Assembly (NCBI RefSeq): GCF_000377745.1
Contig: NZ_KB898706.1
Coordinates: 186,001 to 250,000 of the forward strand
DNA: 64,000 bases
Reading direction: 5' to 3'
From: Gilvimarinus chinensis DSM 19667
GTDB lineage: Bacteria > Pseudomonadota > Gammaproteobacteria > Pseudomonadales > Cellvibrionaceae
The notes under the pieces were generated by a model. The model did not search any database. It worked only from the letters and a program-made list of their open reading frames with translations, and was not told the origin of the DNA. The position numbers were made by a program, and so were the translations under genes. Every line of letters starts with the position of its first letter. Position 1 is the stretch's first letter. Positions 57,101-64,000 of this stretch are shown piece after piece.

Positions 57101-59340
57101 ACAGCATTAATGGCGGCGGCCAAGTGAACGTAGCTATGGTTCAGAACGCCGGTCGTAATAGTTACTTGGTGAGCGGGTTAGCCAGTGGTGATGTAGTGGA
57201 ATACAGTTTTACCTACTGGGATGCAAATCTGGGGGGCGCTGTGGACTCACCTTGGGCCAGCTTGACTCTGGGTGGCGGTTCTAATCCAGGCCCAGACCCC
57301 GATCCGGACCCGACCCCCAGCGACAGTGATGGCGATGGTGTTGTCGATGCACAAGATCAGTGTCCAGGCACACCAGCTGGTACGAATGTAGATGTTAACG
57401 GCTGTGCGGTGACCTTGCCGCCCGGTGCTCAAGTCGTGCCTTTGTTTGATCAAAACACCCCCCTTGAGCCGGTGATCAGTTACGACCGCGGCGACGCCTT
57501 GGTCACGCGCTTTGCCGACCGCGCTCGCGATCGACACGCTAAAGAAAACCACTTCCAGGCGTATGACCATTACCTGACGTTCTATTGGGAAGATCGCACC
57601 GCGGCCATTGAAATTATCGATTATGTGGCGAAAGGAGGTGACTCCATTCGCATGAATGTCCGTACCGAGTTCAAGTTGTCCGATACCGAAGCGGAAAACC
57701 GCTGGTGGTATGAAGGTTTACACACCTTGGCGCAGTACTGCGGCAACGGGGTGATGCAAACCAACGACAACGTGAACTACTGGAAAGAAGAAAGTTGGAA
57801 CTGTCGTGAAGGCCGCCCAATCCAAGTGGGCGATAAGCTGGAGTTTGAAATCAGCCAGTTTCTGGATGCGGGTGTGCCCCGTGGCCGCGCCAATTATTAC
57901 GGCACCACCTACCTGTACATTGTGGGTGAAGGCTTAGTGCCCTGGGATGTGACGGACAAGGTGGAGTTTGTATCGGGCAATTATTTGCAGCGCGATTCCA
58001 TCCCTGTACCCGAGAAAGCCCGCATGGGCGGCGATACGACCCTGCACGTGCAGATGACCGCCGAGCCCGATGGTCATTTTCAGCAAATGGCGACCAACCT
58101 GGGTTATGAAAATGGTCAACCATTTGTATTGGGGCGGCGGGTGCATCACACCTCGTTTGTGGACGGTACGCACGATGAAAATGCCGAAAACGGTGTGTTT
58201 GCACCTATGGTTGGCAAATCCAGTACTCACTACATTCACGAGCGCTGCTCCGGTTGTCATGAAAGAAATGGGCGCGCTTCAGTGGCCGCTGACGATGAGC
58301 CGTTGGACCGTTGGGTTTTTAAAATCGGTGATGCCAATGGCAATCCAGATCCACTGCGTGGCCGCGTGTTGCAGCCGTCCAACAGCGGTGGGGTGATTGG
58401 TGAAGGCTCCGTGGCTATCGACTTTTGGACCGAAAGCGGTGGCTTGCGCTCGCCCAACTACGCCTTTGAAACTGGCACGCCAGCGACCTTTTCGGCGCGC
58501 TTAGCGCCTAACCTGAACGGTATCGGTTTGCTGGAGGCCATTCCTGAGTCGGCCATACTGGCGCTGGAAGATCCGAATGATGCCGACGGAGATGGCATTT
58601 CGGGGCGCGCCAACCGCGTGACCGACCCCGAAACTGGGCAAACCCGCCTGGGCCGCTTTGGTTACAAGGCCGCTACCGCCAGCGTTAAGCATCAGGTGGT
58701 GCAAGCGTTTAATACCGATATGGGCGTTATGACGACGGCAATGCCGTCACCTGACTGCGGTGTACAACAATCCGACTGCGGTCCATCCGGTTCTGAAATA
58801 GCAGACACCGAGGTGGACTACCTGGTCAAGTACATCTCGTTGCTCGGTGTACGCCCGCAGCGCAACTACAATGATCCGGCGGTATTGAGCGGTGAGCAGA
58901 CCTTTGCGCAAATCGGTTGTGCCGATTGCCACACGCCCACGCACCAAACCAGCCAGTATCATCCGTTGGCCGAATTGCGTGATCAAACCATTCGCCCTTA
59001 TACCGATATGCTGCTGCACGATATGGGCCCTGGCCTGGCGGACAACTTAGGCGAAGGTGAGGCCAGTGGCAGTGAATGGCGTACCGCGCCCCTGTGGGGT
59101 GTGGGTTTATCGGCCTGTGTGACCGGGGGTGTTGCGGGCAATCATGGTTGGGATGGGTTTGGCCTGGATGGCCATGAGTATTGCACGCCCGACGCGAACT
59201 TCCTGCACGATGGCCGCGCGCGCACCATTGATGAAGCCATTCGCTGGCACGGTGGCGAGGCGTTAGCCTCTAAGCAATCTTACGATGCGCTTTCGGTTGG
59301 TGCTCGCAATAACTTGTTGGCGTTTATCGAATCCTTATAA
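54193..59340 (+). CDS. Multidomain GH16 beta-glucanase with CBMs and a C-terminal di-haem oxidoreductase
   Basis: 1715 residues, exported (signal peptide about 1-32). GH16 domain to about 313 with Glu159-Ile-Asp161-Met-Met-Glu164 in GEIDMMEMG as catalytic set, of the laminarinase type. A jelly-roll-like domain (about 317-495) is followed by TSP3-like Asp-rich repeats (DSDGDGVNDSDDACPNTP type, six in all), two CBM6-like modules (about 565-698 and 734-867, each starting LQAEDY), a CBM56-like module (about 947-1026) and a Pro/Asp linker. From about 1077 the protein changes: an uncharacterised region, then a di-haem oxidoreductase (DUF1111-type) with CxxCH motifs at Cys1352-Cys1355-His1356 and Cys1576-Cys1579-His1580. 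The chain stays in one frame through the junction, so the fusion is real in this sequence. Predicted to bind and cut beta-1,3-glucan while carrying redox haems. Confidence 0.9.
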   Translation: MTKRNWRTCSRPPLMAGAALATALLSVTTQAQQVGQLLWEDNFNSLNSEHWNVVTGNGCQLGPNLCGWGNQELENYQADNVSIEPVPGEPGNSALVLEARAETVDGSAFTSGKLDSQNSVAIQYGMIETRIRVPNLDTGLWPAFWLLGTSTASWPAKGEIDMMEMGHRQEEIDKFYPGTSVNNFVGGNAIFYAEGACVEGNPTCAAMSAWETDNAYVSSTPMNDRFITYRLYWTEDALRFTAVDNGVEYDMYDAPISITEESEEFRAPFYLLMNLAVGGNFTDAQQNSEVTAPLPAKMYIDYVRVYEYDGQGEVILGNTSQPEVGTFGVFTDNTPTSNKLEAGLSSDVYIWSTGSLAGGSEAPAEGSNVISWDYTAPGQWFGGGIQARQAVNLSNFENGQLTFRIKVPADVSFKIGITDTYTNEHYISFPAGETKYGLVRNGQWGRVTIPVADLRGSLVAIQSLSYPFVILNGDDAMPAANFSIALDDIVYQGGGDAADDDGDGVANQNDSCPNTPAGTSVDSSGCAVSVPTDSDGDGVNDSDDACPNTPTGASVNALGCATNSVRLQAEDYQSYYDADAGNSGGAYRTDDVDIEASSDTDGGYNVGWTTAGEWLEYATDLAAGSYEITARVASLNGGGALSVGINGAYTASRNIDSTGGWQSWSSVSLGTLDVAAGSANVRVNVDAAGLNLNWISLEKITVDTDGDGIGDANDLCPSTAAGSSVNGAGCTTAGVQLQAEDYLNYYDTTPGNDGAVYRSDDVDIEATTDTGGGHNVGWTAAGEWLEFNAELAAGTYEVTARLASQGAGGSISVSANGASTGAISVGDTGGWQSWTTVNLGSITVANGVANVRLNVESAPFNVNWLALTPGTGVSDSDGDGVSDGADACPNTPAGANVDSAGCQVFGDSDGDGVTDDKDLCAGTAAGAQVDASGCVLTNNNGGGGSYGATEQAGGAVEFYLNTPDWADLHYSINGGGQVNVAMVQNAGRNSYLVSGLASGDVVEYSFTYWDANLGGAVDSPWASLTLGGGSNPGPDPDPDPTPSDSDGDGVVDAQDQCPGTPAGTNVDVNGCAVTLPPGAQVVPLFDQNTPLEPVISYDRGDALVTRFADRARDRHAKENHFQAYDHYLTFYWEDRTAAIEIIDYVAKGGDSIRMNVRTEFKLSDTEAENRWWYEGLHTLAQYCGNGVMQTNDNVNYWKEESWNCREGRPIQVGDKLEFEISQFLDAGVPRGRANYYGTTYLYIVGEGLVPWDVTDKVEFVSGNYLQRDSIPVPEKARMGGDTTLHVQMTAEPDGHFQQMATNLGYENGQPFVLGRRVHHTSFVDGTHDENAENGVFAPMVGKSSTHYIHERCSGCHERNGRASVAADDEPLDRWVFKIGDANGNPDPLRGRVLQPSNSGGVIGEGSVAIDFWTESGGLRSPNYAFETGTPATFSARLAPNLNGIGLLEAIPESAILALEDPNDADGDGISGRANRVTDPETGQTRLGRFGYKAATASVKHQVVQAFNTDMGVMTTAMPSPDCGVQQSDCGPSGSEIADTEVDYLVKYISLLGVRPQRNYNDPAVLSGEQTFAQIGCADCHTPTHQTSQYHPLAELRDQTIRPYTDMLLHDMGPGLADNLGEGEASGSEWRTAPLWGVGLSACVTGGVAGNHGWDGFGLDGHEYCTPDANFLHDGRARTIDEAIRWHGGEALASKQSYDALSVGARNNLLAFIESL
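55690..57410 (+). repeat. Six TSP3-like Asp-rich repeats in the GH16 protein
   Basis: Six units of about 30 codons (near 55690, 55789, 56299, 56812, 56911, 57322) share D-x-D-G-D-G-V, a Cys-Pro-x-T-P centre and a closing Gly-Cys. They probably bind calcium and stiffen the linkers between CBM modules. Each unit holds two cysteines able to form a disulfide. Confidence 0.85.
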
Positions 59341-59357
59341 GCCTTGCTCCCTGGCGC

Positions 59358-59478
59358 GTCCCACTTAGACTTGTTGAAAGTGAGGCGCGCCGGGCCCTTT
59401 GAAAACGGGTGAAGACAAAAAACAAGCGGTGCCAGTTTTACAAGGTGGGACGATCGTAAAGAAAAAGCAGGCGATAGT
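59358..59478 (+). promoter_or_regulatory. Third operator/promoter cluster, downstream of GH16
   Basis: GTCCCACTT (59358-59366), 11-nt gap, AAGTGAGGC (59378-59386): the same pair spacing as at 47809. AAGGTGGGAC (59442-59451) then lies exactly 21 nt ahead of GATAGT (59473-59478). The pair could also fold as a hairpin (GGCGCG/CGCGCC flanks), but the promoter-like spacing argues for regulation. Confidence 0.5.
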
Positions 59479-59610
59479 GATTGAGTGAATGTATGGGCAA
59501 CCGGGTAACCGGGTTATGTTCACGGTTTTGACAGTTTGGGCTTGGCTAACAAGTCCCGTCAGGTGACTGTCATTGCGAGTCTGCGAATATAGTAACTGAC
59601 TCTCCTTTCA

Positions 59611-59637
59611 GCCCTCCCAGTCGGGAGGGCTTTTTTA
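59611..59637 (+). terminator. Strong terminator downstream of the third operator
   Basis: GCCCTCCC (59611-59618) and GGGAGGGC (59623-59630) around AGTC, then six Ts. It ends GH16 readthrough or a short transcript started near 59485. Confidence 0.9.
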
Positions 59638-59677
59638 TACTACCTGTAAGAGCTGAAACTGATGTTGCGTTCTGCGC

Positions 59678-60823
59678 TCAAGCGCTTTTTTCCTGGGTCT
59701 GCTGTTTGCGATATTCCGATGGTGACATGCCCACTAAGCGTTTAAAGAAGCGATGAAACGCAGACTTACTGTTAAACCCGGCCTGCAGCAGAATATCCAG
59801 AATAGTCATATTGCTGTGGGCGGGGTCGGCGAGCAGGCGCTTGGCTTCCTCTACCCGGTAAGAGTTCATAAACTCAAAGAAGTTGGTGCCAAAGTGTTTG
59901 TTAATCACCCCGGAAACATCACGCACAGGTAAGTCGATGCGGTTGGAGAACTCTTCAATATTCAGGTTCTGCTCCAGATATAACTGTTCTACCTCCATGC
60001 CTTTGCGAACTTTATCAATGGCGCTGTCGTCGGGTTGCTCCGGTGGAGCCTCTTTGTTGGCGATTGGCTTGGTGGTCAATACCCGATGGGCATAGGCGGC
60101 ACTGTAGGCAAACAAGCCGTTAATCAGCACAAAGATAACGTAGTTTTCAGATATGCCTAAGTAGTTCGACATTTGCTCCGAGACGAACTGCGCGCTGATA
60201 TGAACAAACAGCGAAAAGGCCCAGCTGAGCAAAAAACCAATGGTTAGCACCACCAGCCAGCCCGGTTCACTAGTGGAAATGGATGAATATTGATCTTTCA
60301 AAGACCGGTAATAGCGCTGCACCAAATACACCGATGCCAGGCCATAAATAAAGGGAATTACTTTCGAGCTGTGCCAGAGAAAGTTCACCACCGCAGTCTC
60401 AGTCTCGGTTTGTTGCTCACCGCGCCAGCGCATGGCGTCGCTGTCCAGTCCAAACACAAACAGCAAAAGCCAGCTAACGGCCAATGGAAGAAGGTGCAGC
60501 AGGTGCGCACGCTTTAATTTAAACTCTTGCTCAGTCAGCGACGCCACGTAGAAATAGAGTGCGGGGCCTTTTATTAAGGTGGCTAACAGCAGTAAATAGG
60601 GCACCAGATTTAAGTCGAAGAAGTCGGTGGTGTGTACCATGTCGTTCCACAGTAACAGCACGCATGCACTGTGAATGCTGGTGCAGAGCAAAAAGCCGAT
60701 TAGCATGGTGCTGGAAAGGTGACGGCCGGTGGGTAGAGCCCACTGGAACAATGCCAGCATGATGCATTCGATGATCGTCATAAATAAAACGACATCGTGA
60801 AAATTGAATATATACGCTTCCAT
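59678..60823 (-). CDS. Membrane-spanning AraC-family regulator, paralogue of the gene at 52669
   Basis: 381 residues. The N-terminal seven-helix membrane region (VVLFMTIIECIMLALFQWAL; MLIGFLLCTSIHSACVLLLW; LVVLTIGFLLSWAFSLFVHI and others) and C-terminal AraC domain (NIEEFSNRIDLPVRDVSGVI; ILLQAGFNSKSAFHRFFK; GMSPSEYRKQ) parallel the 52669 gene almost position by position. Recognition helices differ in the first HTH but nearly agree in the second (FNxKSxFHRFF), so they may bind related sites. A GTCCCAC half-site lies upstream on the minus strand (60904-60910). Convergent with GH16. Confidence 0.9.
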   Translation of the reverse strand: MEAYIFNFHDVVLFMTIIECIMLALFQWALPTGRHLSSTMLIGFLLCTSIHSACVLLLWNDMVHTTDFFDLNLVPYLLLLATLIKGPALYFYVASLTEQEFKLKRAHLLHLLPLAVSWLLLFVFGLDSDAMRWRGEQQTETETAVVNFLWHSSKVIPFIYGLASVYLVQRYYRSLKDQYSSISTSEPGWLVVLTIGFLLSWAFSLFVHISAQFVSEQMSNYLGISENYVIFVLINGLFAYSAAYAHRVLTTKPIANKEAPPEQPDDSAIDKVRKGMEVEQLYLEQNLNIEEFSNRIDLPVRDVSGVINKHFGTNFFEFMNSYRVEEAKRLLADPAHSNMTILDILLQAGFNSKSAFHRFFKRLVGMSPSEYRKQQTQEKSA

Positions 60824-60993
60824 AGAGTGGCTATTTTTATAGTGTGGCTGGCGGCTTCACAGCATAGTCAAGGTAACGACAATTCAGCCGCGCTATTGAC
60901 TCTGTGGGACTGCCGTCTTGGATTCAGTCAGGTTTTGCGAGATTTCTTATTATAACGTTTTCAGTATAAGCAATAGGAATAATCAGGCAATCA

Positions 60994-62769
60994 TTATTCA
61001 TCTTTTAGCTTCATCGCTGTCTCGTGGCGACTTTGCTTGCGTTCGCCTGCTGGCTGATACACATGGTTCTGATTTCGTCCTGCTGCTTTGGCCTGATACA
61101 GTGCTTCGTCAGCGTGGCGCATCATCTCCTGAGCGCTGGGTTGCCATTGCGGGTTGGAAACCTCGGCGATGCCACAGCACAAAGTGTGCGCAATTTCATA
61201 ATTGCGATAGCGGGTCGGTGTAGCAGAAAATTCCTGTCGAATTCTCTCGGCAATGGTAAGAGCTCTGTTTTGATCTGCCGCGCGCAACAAAATGGCAAAC
61301 TCCTCGCCGCCGTAGCGGGTTACCACATCTTCTTCGCGACAGCTGCGCTTTAACAGCTGTCCCACTTCGCGCAGCACCTGGTCGCCGGCGTCGTGACCAT
61401 AGGTGTCATTGATAGTTTTAAAGTAATCCAAATCGATCATAATCAAATACGATGGGCGTGTATCCTGCTCTAAGCTGGACTTGCTCTGCTCAAATGCCGC
61501 CTGTAGGCAGCGCCGGTTGCCAAGACCGGTGAGCGGATCTTCATTCGCCAGGCTCAGCGCCTTTTGTCTGTCCAGCTCCAGGCTGACCAGCCATGTGGCC
61601 ATGCCGATCATTAAAAAAATGGTTTCCAGCATGCTGGCGGTTTGCACCATAAGTAAGGGTGTCATGCCCCAGGGTAGCCACTGAGTGGCAGCACTGATAA
61701 TACTGGTAAGTAGCCCGGCGGCGTAAAGCAGCCAGGCCATTAGGCTCCAAAAGGCGTAGCCTAAGCCGCGTCGCCACACCACTGCACTGGCCAGGGGAAT
61801 CATAATACCCAGCACCACAAGAAGCGCGAACGACAGTGACAGCACAGGCAGATAAAATCCCGCCAGGCGTATGGCCGCAGCCACTAATGCCAGCCATTGC
61901 AAGCCGTTAAACAGTCGTAAAAGTTTCGGGCTTAAGTGCGCCAGTTGGAGAAAGTTTTTACTAAATTGCAAAGCAAAAAACACAAATACCAAGTAGCTAA
62001 GGTGAAATCCCTCGTTGTGCCAGTATACGGCCTTGGGCCACAGCCACTGAAACCCCAAACCGTTGAGTGGCAGCCACATCAGTGCCGTGGCGAGTAAAAA
62101 CAACGCATAGTAGAGCGCGTTGAGCTGGCGCAACATAACGGAGAATACCAGCGACATAATCACTAAAATTGCTAGTGCGCCGTAGAATAATCCCAGGGCG
62201 GTGTAATCGCGCTGCTGCAGCTGGCGAAACTCGCGCTCATTAAGTAGGCGAAACCCCAGCGTGACTGAATCCGGTTTTTGGTTATAGGCTTGCACGTATA
62301 CCTGAGTCTGGACTCTAGCGGGCAGCTCTATGGGTGCCACCAGGGTGCGGTGATCGATTGCGCGAGAGGCAAAGGGCTGGCGGTCCGACAGTTCGATAGA
62401 CGTAAGCGAACCATCCGCCGCAGGATAGATTACATTGAGGTTATCTAAATAGCTGGTTTGGCTTACCAAAAAACGCACTTGCGGGCGCTCTGTCGGGTTG
62501 GCAAGAGTAAAGCGAATCCAATAATCCCGGTTGCTAATGCCCTGGTTCATCTGAGCAGCGCTAAAGCTTTGCCATTGCGCGGAGCTTTCGGCCTGCTCCA
62601 GATTCAATCGCCTTTCTGAGATCAGATACTCAGCATTGAGCTCGGCCAAGCTCTGCGCCGCCTGCCCCATACTGCTGGCAATCAGCATGGCCAGCAGGAA
62701 AACAGTTGCAGCTGGCCACCGGGTAAGCTGAAAGCCGTGAAGTGTTAAGTATCGCACTTTGTTAGTCAT
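60994..62769 (-). CDS. 7TMR-DISM diguanylate cyclase
   Basis: 591 residues. A signal sequence, a periplasmic 7TMR-DISM extracellular domain (about 40-185, SNRDYWIRFTLANP, FLVSQTSYLDNLNVIYP), seven transmembrane helices (about 190-400) and a GGDEF domain with intact GGEEF (487-491), so active in making c-di-GMP. The DISMED2-type extracellular domain may bind a carbohydrate. No EAL domain. It lies beside the glycan locus, so c-di-GMP signalling could link sugar sensing to surface behaviour; that is inference. Confidence 0.93.
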   Translation of the reverse strand: MTNKVRYLTLHGFQLTRWPAATVFLLAMLIASSMGQAAQSLAELNAEYLISERRLNLEQAESSAQWQSFSAAQMNQGISNRDYWIRFTLANPTERPQVRFLVSQTSYLDNLNVIYPAADGSLTSIELSDRQPFASRAIDHRTLVAPIELPARVQTQVYVQAYNQKPDSVTLGFRLLNEREFRQLQQRDYTALGLFYGALAILVIMSLVFSVMLRQLNALYYALFLLATALMWLPLNGLGFQWLWPKAVYWHNEGFHLSYLVFVFFALQFSKNFLQLAHLSPKLLRLFNGLQWLALVAAAIRLAGFYLPVLSLSFALLVVLGIMIPLASAVVWRRGLGYAFWSLMAWLLYAAGLLTSIISAATQWLPWGMTPLLMVQTASMLETIFLMIGMATWLVSLELDRQKALSLANEDPLTGLGNRRCLQAAFEQSKSSLEQDTRPSYLIMIDLDYFKTINDTYGHDAGDQVLREVGQLLKRSCREEDVVTRYGGEEFAILLRAADQNRALTIAERIRQEFSATPTRYRNYEIAHTLCCGIAEVSNPQWQPSAQEMMRHADEALYQAKAAGRNQNHVYQPAGERKQSRHETAMKLKDE

Positions 62770-62863
62770 TTGGGCGGAAAAATTCCCTTAAGTATAAACA
62801 TAGACCCACACTCAGTGGCTATAAATGCTATAAGTCCAGACGAACAATGATGGAGATCTTATT

Positions 62864-63439
62864 ATGGCTAATTATTGGTTAACCAGTGGCCTGCTGGCGC
62901 TTTTACTCAGTGGTTGCAGCCCGGAGCAACCACAGCAGACAGAATCCGTTTCCAGCAAGGGCTTGGCAGCGGCCGAAGAAAAAACGTCTAGCTATGGACC
63001 CGAGAGCTGGAAAGATATTATCCCAGCCTCATGCAGCCATTTTTTTGATGGTTGCAATACCTGCACTCGCGCCCCGGATGCAGAGGTGGCCGCCTGTACT
63101 CGCAAAGCCTGTATGGCCTATAAAAAACCGCGCTGCCTGGACAACGAAACGGCTGCGGCCGAATATCAGCAGACGGATTACCAGTGCCAGGGCGGCGAGT
63201 CGTTTAAAGTGTTTCGCGGTGAATATCGCGCCGGTGACATGCGGGTAAAACTGGAGGAGGATGAAATTTGGCTCTCGGATACGCAAACGCGCACCGCGCA
63301 CCGAATGCAAAAAGTGCCCAGCGCTTCGGGAGAGAAGTACAGTGACGGCAGTATTACATTTTGGGCTAAAGGGGCAGAGGCAATTGTGCAACAAGACGAC
63401 AAAGTTTTGTACAAAGCTTGTACTCCCAGTGCTAATTAG
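62864..63439 (+). CDS. MliC-type lysozyme-inhibitor lipoprotein with a Cys-rich N-terminal segment
   Basis: 191 residues. Lipobox LLSGC (Cys18), then a Cys-rich segment (about 50-90: FFDGCNTCTRAPD, ACTRKACMAYKKPRC) and a C-terminal MliC domain (YQCQGGESFKVF; VPSASGEKYSDGSITFWAKG; final KAC). In MliC the SASGxxYxxG loop enters the lysozyme active site. The Cys-rich part is additional to the usual MliC layout. The two domain cysteines likely pair. GGAG sits 8-9 nt upstream of the ATG. Divergent from the diguanylate cyclase. Confidence 0.85.
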   Translation: MANYWLTSGLLALLLSGCSPEQPQQTESVSSKGLAAAEEKTSSYGPESWKDIIPASCSHFFDGCNTCTRAPDAEVAACTRKACMAYKKPRCLDNETAAAEYQQTDYQCQGGESFKVFRGEYRAGDMRVKLEEDEIWLSDTQTRTAHRMQKVPSASGEKYSDGSITFWAKGAEAIVQQDDKVLYKACTPSAN

Positions 63440-63530
63440 GGTTGTTGCTTTAATCCGTCGTATTGCGCCTGTATGATTTTAGTGCTCAGGTAAGTTTTTT
63501 GTTTACATTTTCAAGGGAAAAGGAAACACG

Positions 63531-64000
63531 ATGAAAATTCAACTAGCGGCTACAGGCGCTTTGTGCGCATGGGCATGTTTCTCTGCGACTGTCATGGCAG
63601 CTGAAGAAGGGGAGGTTCAGGATATGTCGGACCCGCTTGCCATTTACACTCAGGTGGGGGCGGGCATTACCGATAAAGGCCTAAACCTCAAAGTGGGTCA
63701 GTCCTATGATACCGGTAGCCCCACGACAGCGGGCATGAATTTGATTGAAGTAAAGGGAATTTACGGTGATGCATTGGGGTGGCGAGATGAAGATATCACC
63801 ACCGATTCTGTCGATTCATTTCGCTTTCGTAATTTTACCGTGGATGTGACTAAAGGCCGTGGTAAACAAATAGACGCTACGGTTAACTTAAAGCAGAACC
63901 TGGTGGCGGAAAAGTCGGCTGATATTTCTTACGGTATTATGCAGGCTCTGCCCAAAATGGGACCGGTTAATTTATACCCTCTGGTGGGCGCTGGTGTATC
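63531..64000 (+). CDS. Exported protein, probably outer-membrane associated, cut by window end
   Basis: 156 codons are visible and the frame is open at the edge. The signal peptide (LAATGALCAWACFSATVMA) is followed by an acidic start and beta-rich sequence (YTQVGAGITDKGLNLKVGQ, GWRDEDITTDSVDSFRFRN, NLYPLVGAGV), which could be a small beta-barrel or surface protein. AGGAAA is at proper spacing ahead of ATG 63531. I do not recognise the family. Function unknown. Confidence 0.75.
   Translation, partial: MKIQLAATGALCAWACFSATVMAAEEGEVQDMSDPLAIYTQVGAGITDKGLNLKVGQSYDTGSPTTAGMNLIEVKGIYGDALGWRDEDITTDSVDSFRFRNFTVDVTKGRGKQIDATVNLKQNLVAEKSADISYGIMQALPKMGPVNLYPLVGAGV

Larger units (their letters stand above)
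59341..59677. other. Intergenic between GH16 and AraC genes: operator, promoter, terminator
   Basis: The 337 bp between convergent genes contain the third operator cluster, a -10-like element and a strong terminator, but no long ORF. A 25-codon frame (59489-59566) is present without a clear SD. A short RNA is possible. Confidence 0.55.

Noticed and set aside
55690-57410. Repeats in the GH16 gene as a CRISPR or tandem DNA repeat array
   Set aside because: Units are unequal in length and spacing, lie in frame, and translate as TSP3-like repeats.
59489-59566. 25-codon ORF between GH16 and the second AraC gene as a real gene
   Set aside because: No clear ribosome site and no family match; kept only as a possibility inside the short-transcript finding.
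60902-60910. GTCCCAC half-site upstream of the second AraC gene as a fourth operator
   Set aside because: Neither the N11 partner nor the N21 -10 spacing is present; possible autoregulation noted in the gene entry only.

Overview
The window reads as a chromosomal segment of a marine, polysaccharide-degrading gammaproteobacterium. The order argH - algZ/algR - hemCDXY, the pair yibN-grxC-secB divergent from gpmI-envC-ctpA-yibQ, and ppx facing ppk1 are gammaproteobacterial arrangements. Xanthomonas-type TonB receptor, tryptophan-halogenase-like enzymes, a CBM10-GH26 mannanase lipoprotein and a multidomain GH16 protein together suggest the Cellvibrionaceae (Saccharophagus/Teredinibacter/Simiduia type); the family assignment is inference. 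No rRNA, tRNA, insertion sequence, prophage or CRISPR array was seen.

Layout. (1) 1-3.8 kb: three tandem flavin-dependent-halogenase-family genes; the first is cut by the window edge and the middle one has lost every recognisable catalytic and FAD motif. (2) 3.9-6.3 kb: an orphan hybrid histidine kinase. (3) 6.5-14.4 kb: argH, then divergently algZ-algR and a coupled hemC-hemD-hemX-hemY-cupin run. (4) 14.4-25.6 kb: small conserved proteins, the cell-division/envelope operon gpmI-envC-ctpA-yibQ (minus) facing away from yibN-grxC-secB, then convergent ppx and ppk1. (5) 25.7-30.6 kb: a methyl-cycle operon, an ArsR-methyltransferase regulator (SahR-like) - metK - ahcY - metF - small lipoprotein, headed by a 30-bp perfect palindrome. 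(6) 30.6-41.5 kb: tkt, pgk, a SCO protein with a membrane chemoreceptor, small lipoproteins including a GlyGly-CTERM protein, a cold-shock protein and a CNNM/CBS protein. (7) 41.7-47.6 kb: PEBP-like protein, GH26 mannanase, a PHO-box-preceded phoD, a DUF3300 protein and a GlsB-type membrane protein. (8) 47.8-60.8 kb: a glycan locus with a TonB receptor, a complete halogenase homologue, two paralogous membrane-spanning AraC-type regulators and a 1715-residue GH16 protein carrying CBMs, six TSP3-like repeats and a C-terminal di-haem oxidoreductase. (9) 60.9-64 kb: a 7TMR-DISM diguanylate cyclase, an MliC-type lysozyme-inhibitor lipoprotein and a truncated exported protein.

The most interesting unit is region 8. 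Upstream of the TonB receptor, upstream of the GH16 gene and again downstream of the GH16 gene there is a GTGGGAC motif exactly 21 nt before a -10-like hexamer. Two of these sites also carry an upstream inverted pair GTCCCACTT-N11-AAGTGAG. This looks like a small regulon of the twin membrane AraC regulators, and the third copy appears to drive a short unannotated transcript ending at a strong terminator. The GH16 polypeptide itself joins beta-glucan hydrolysis and binding to a two-haem redox module in a single chain.

Starts were chosen from Shine-Dalgarno spacing and family alignment from memory. No database search was possible.
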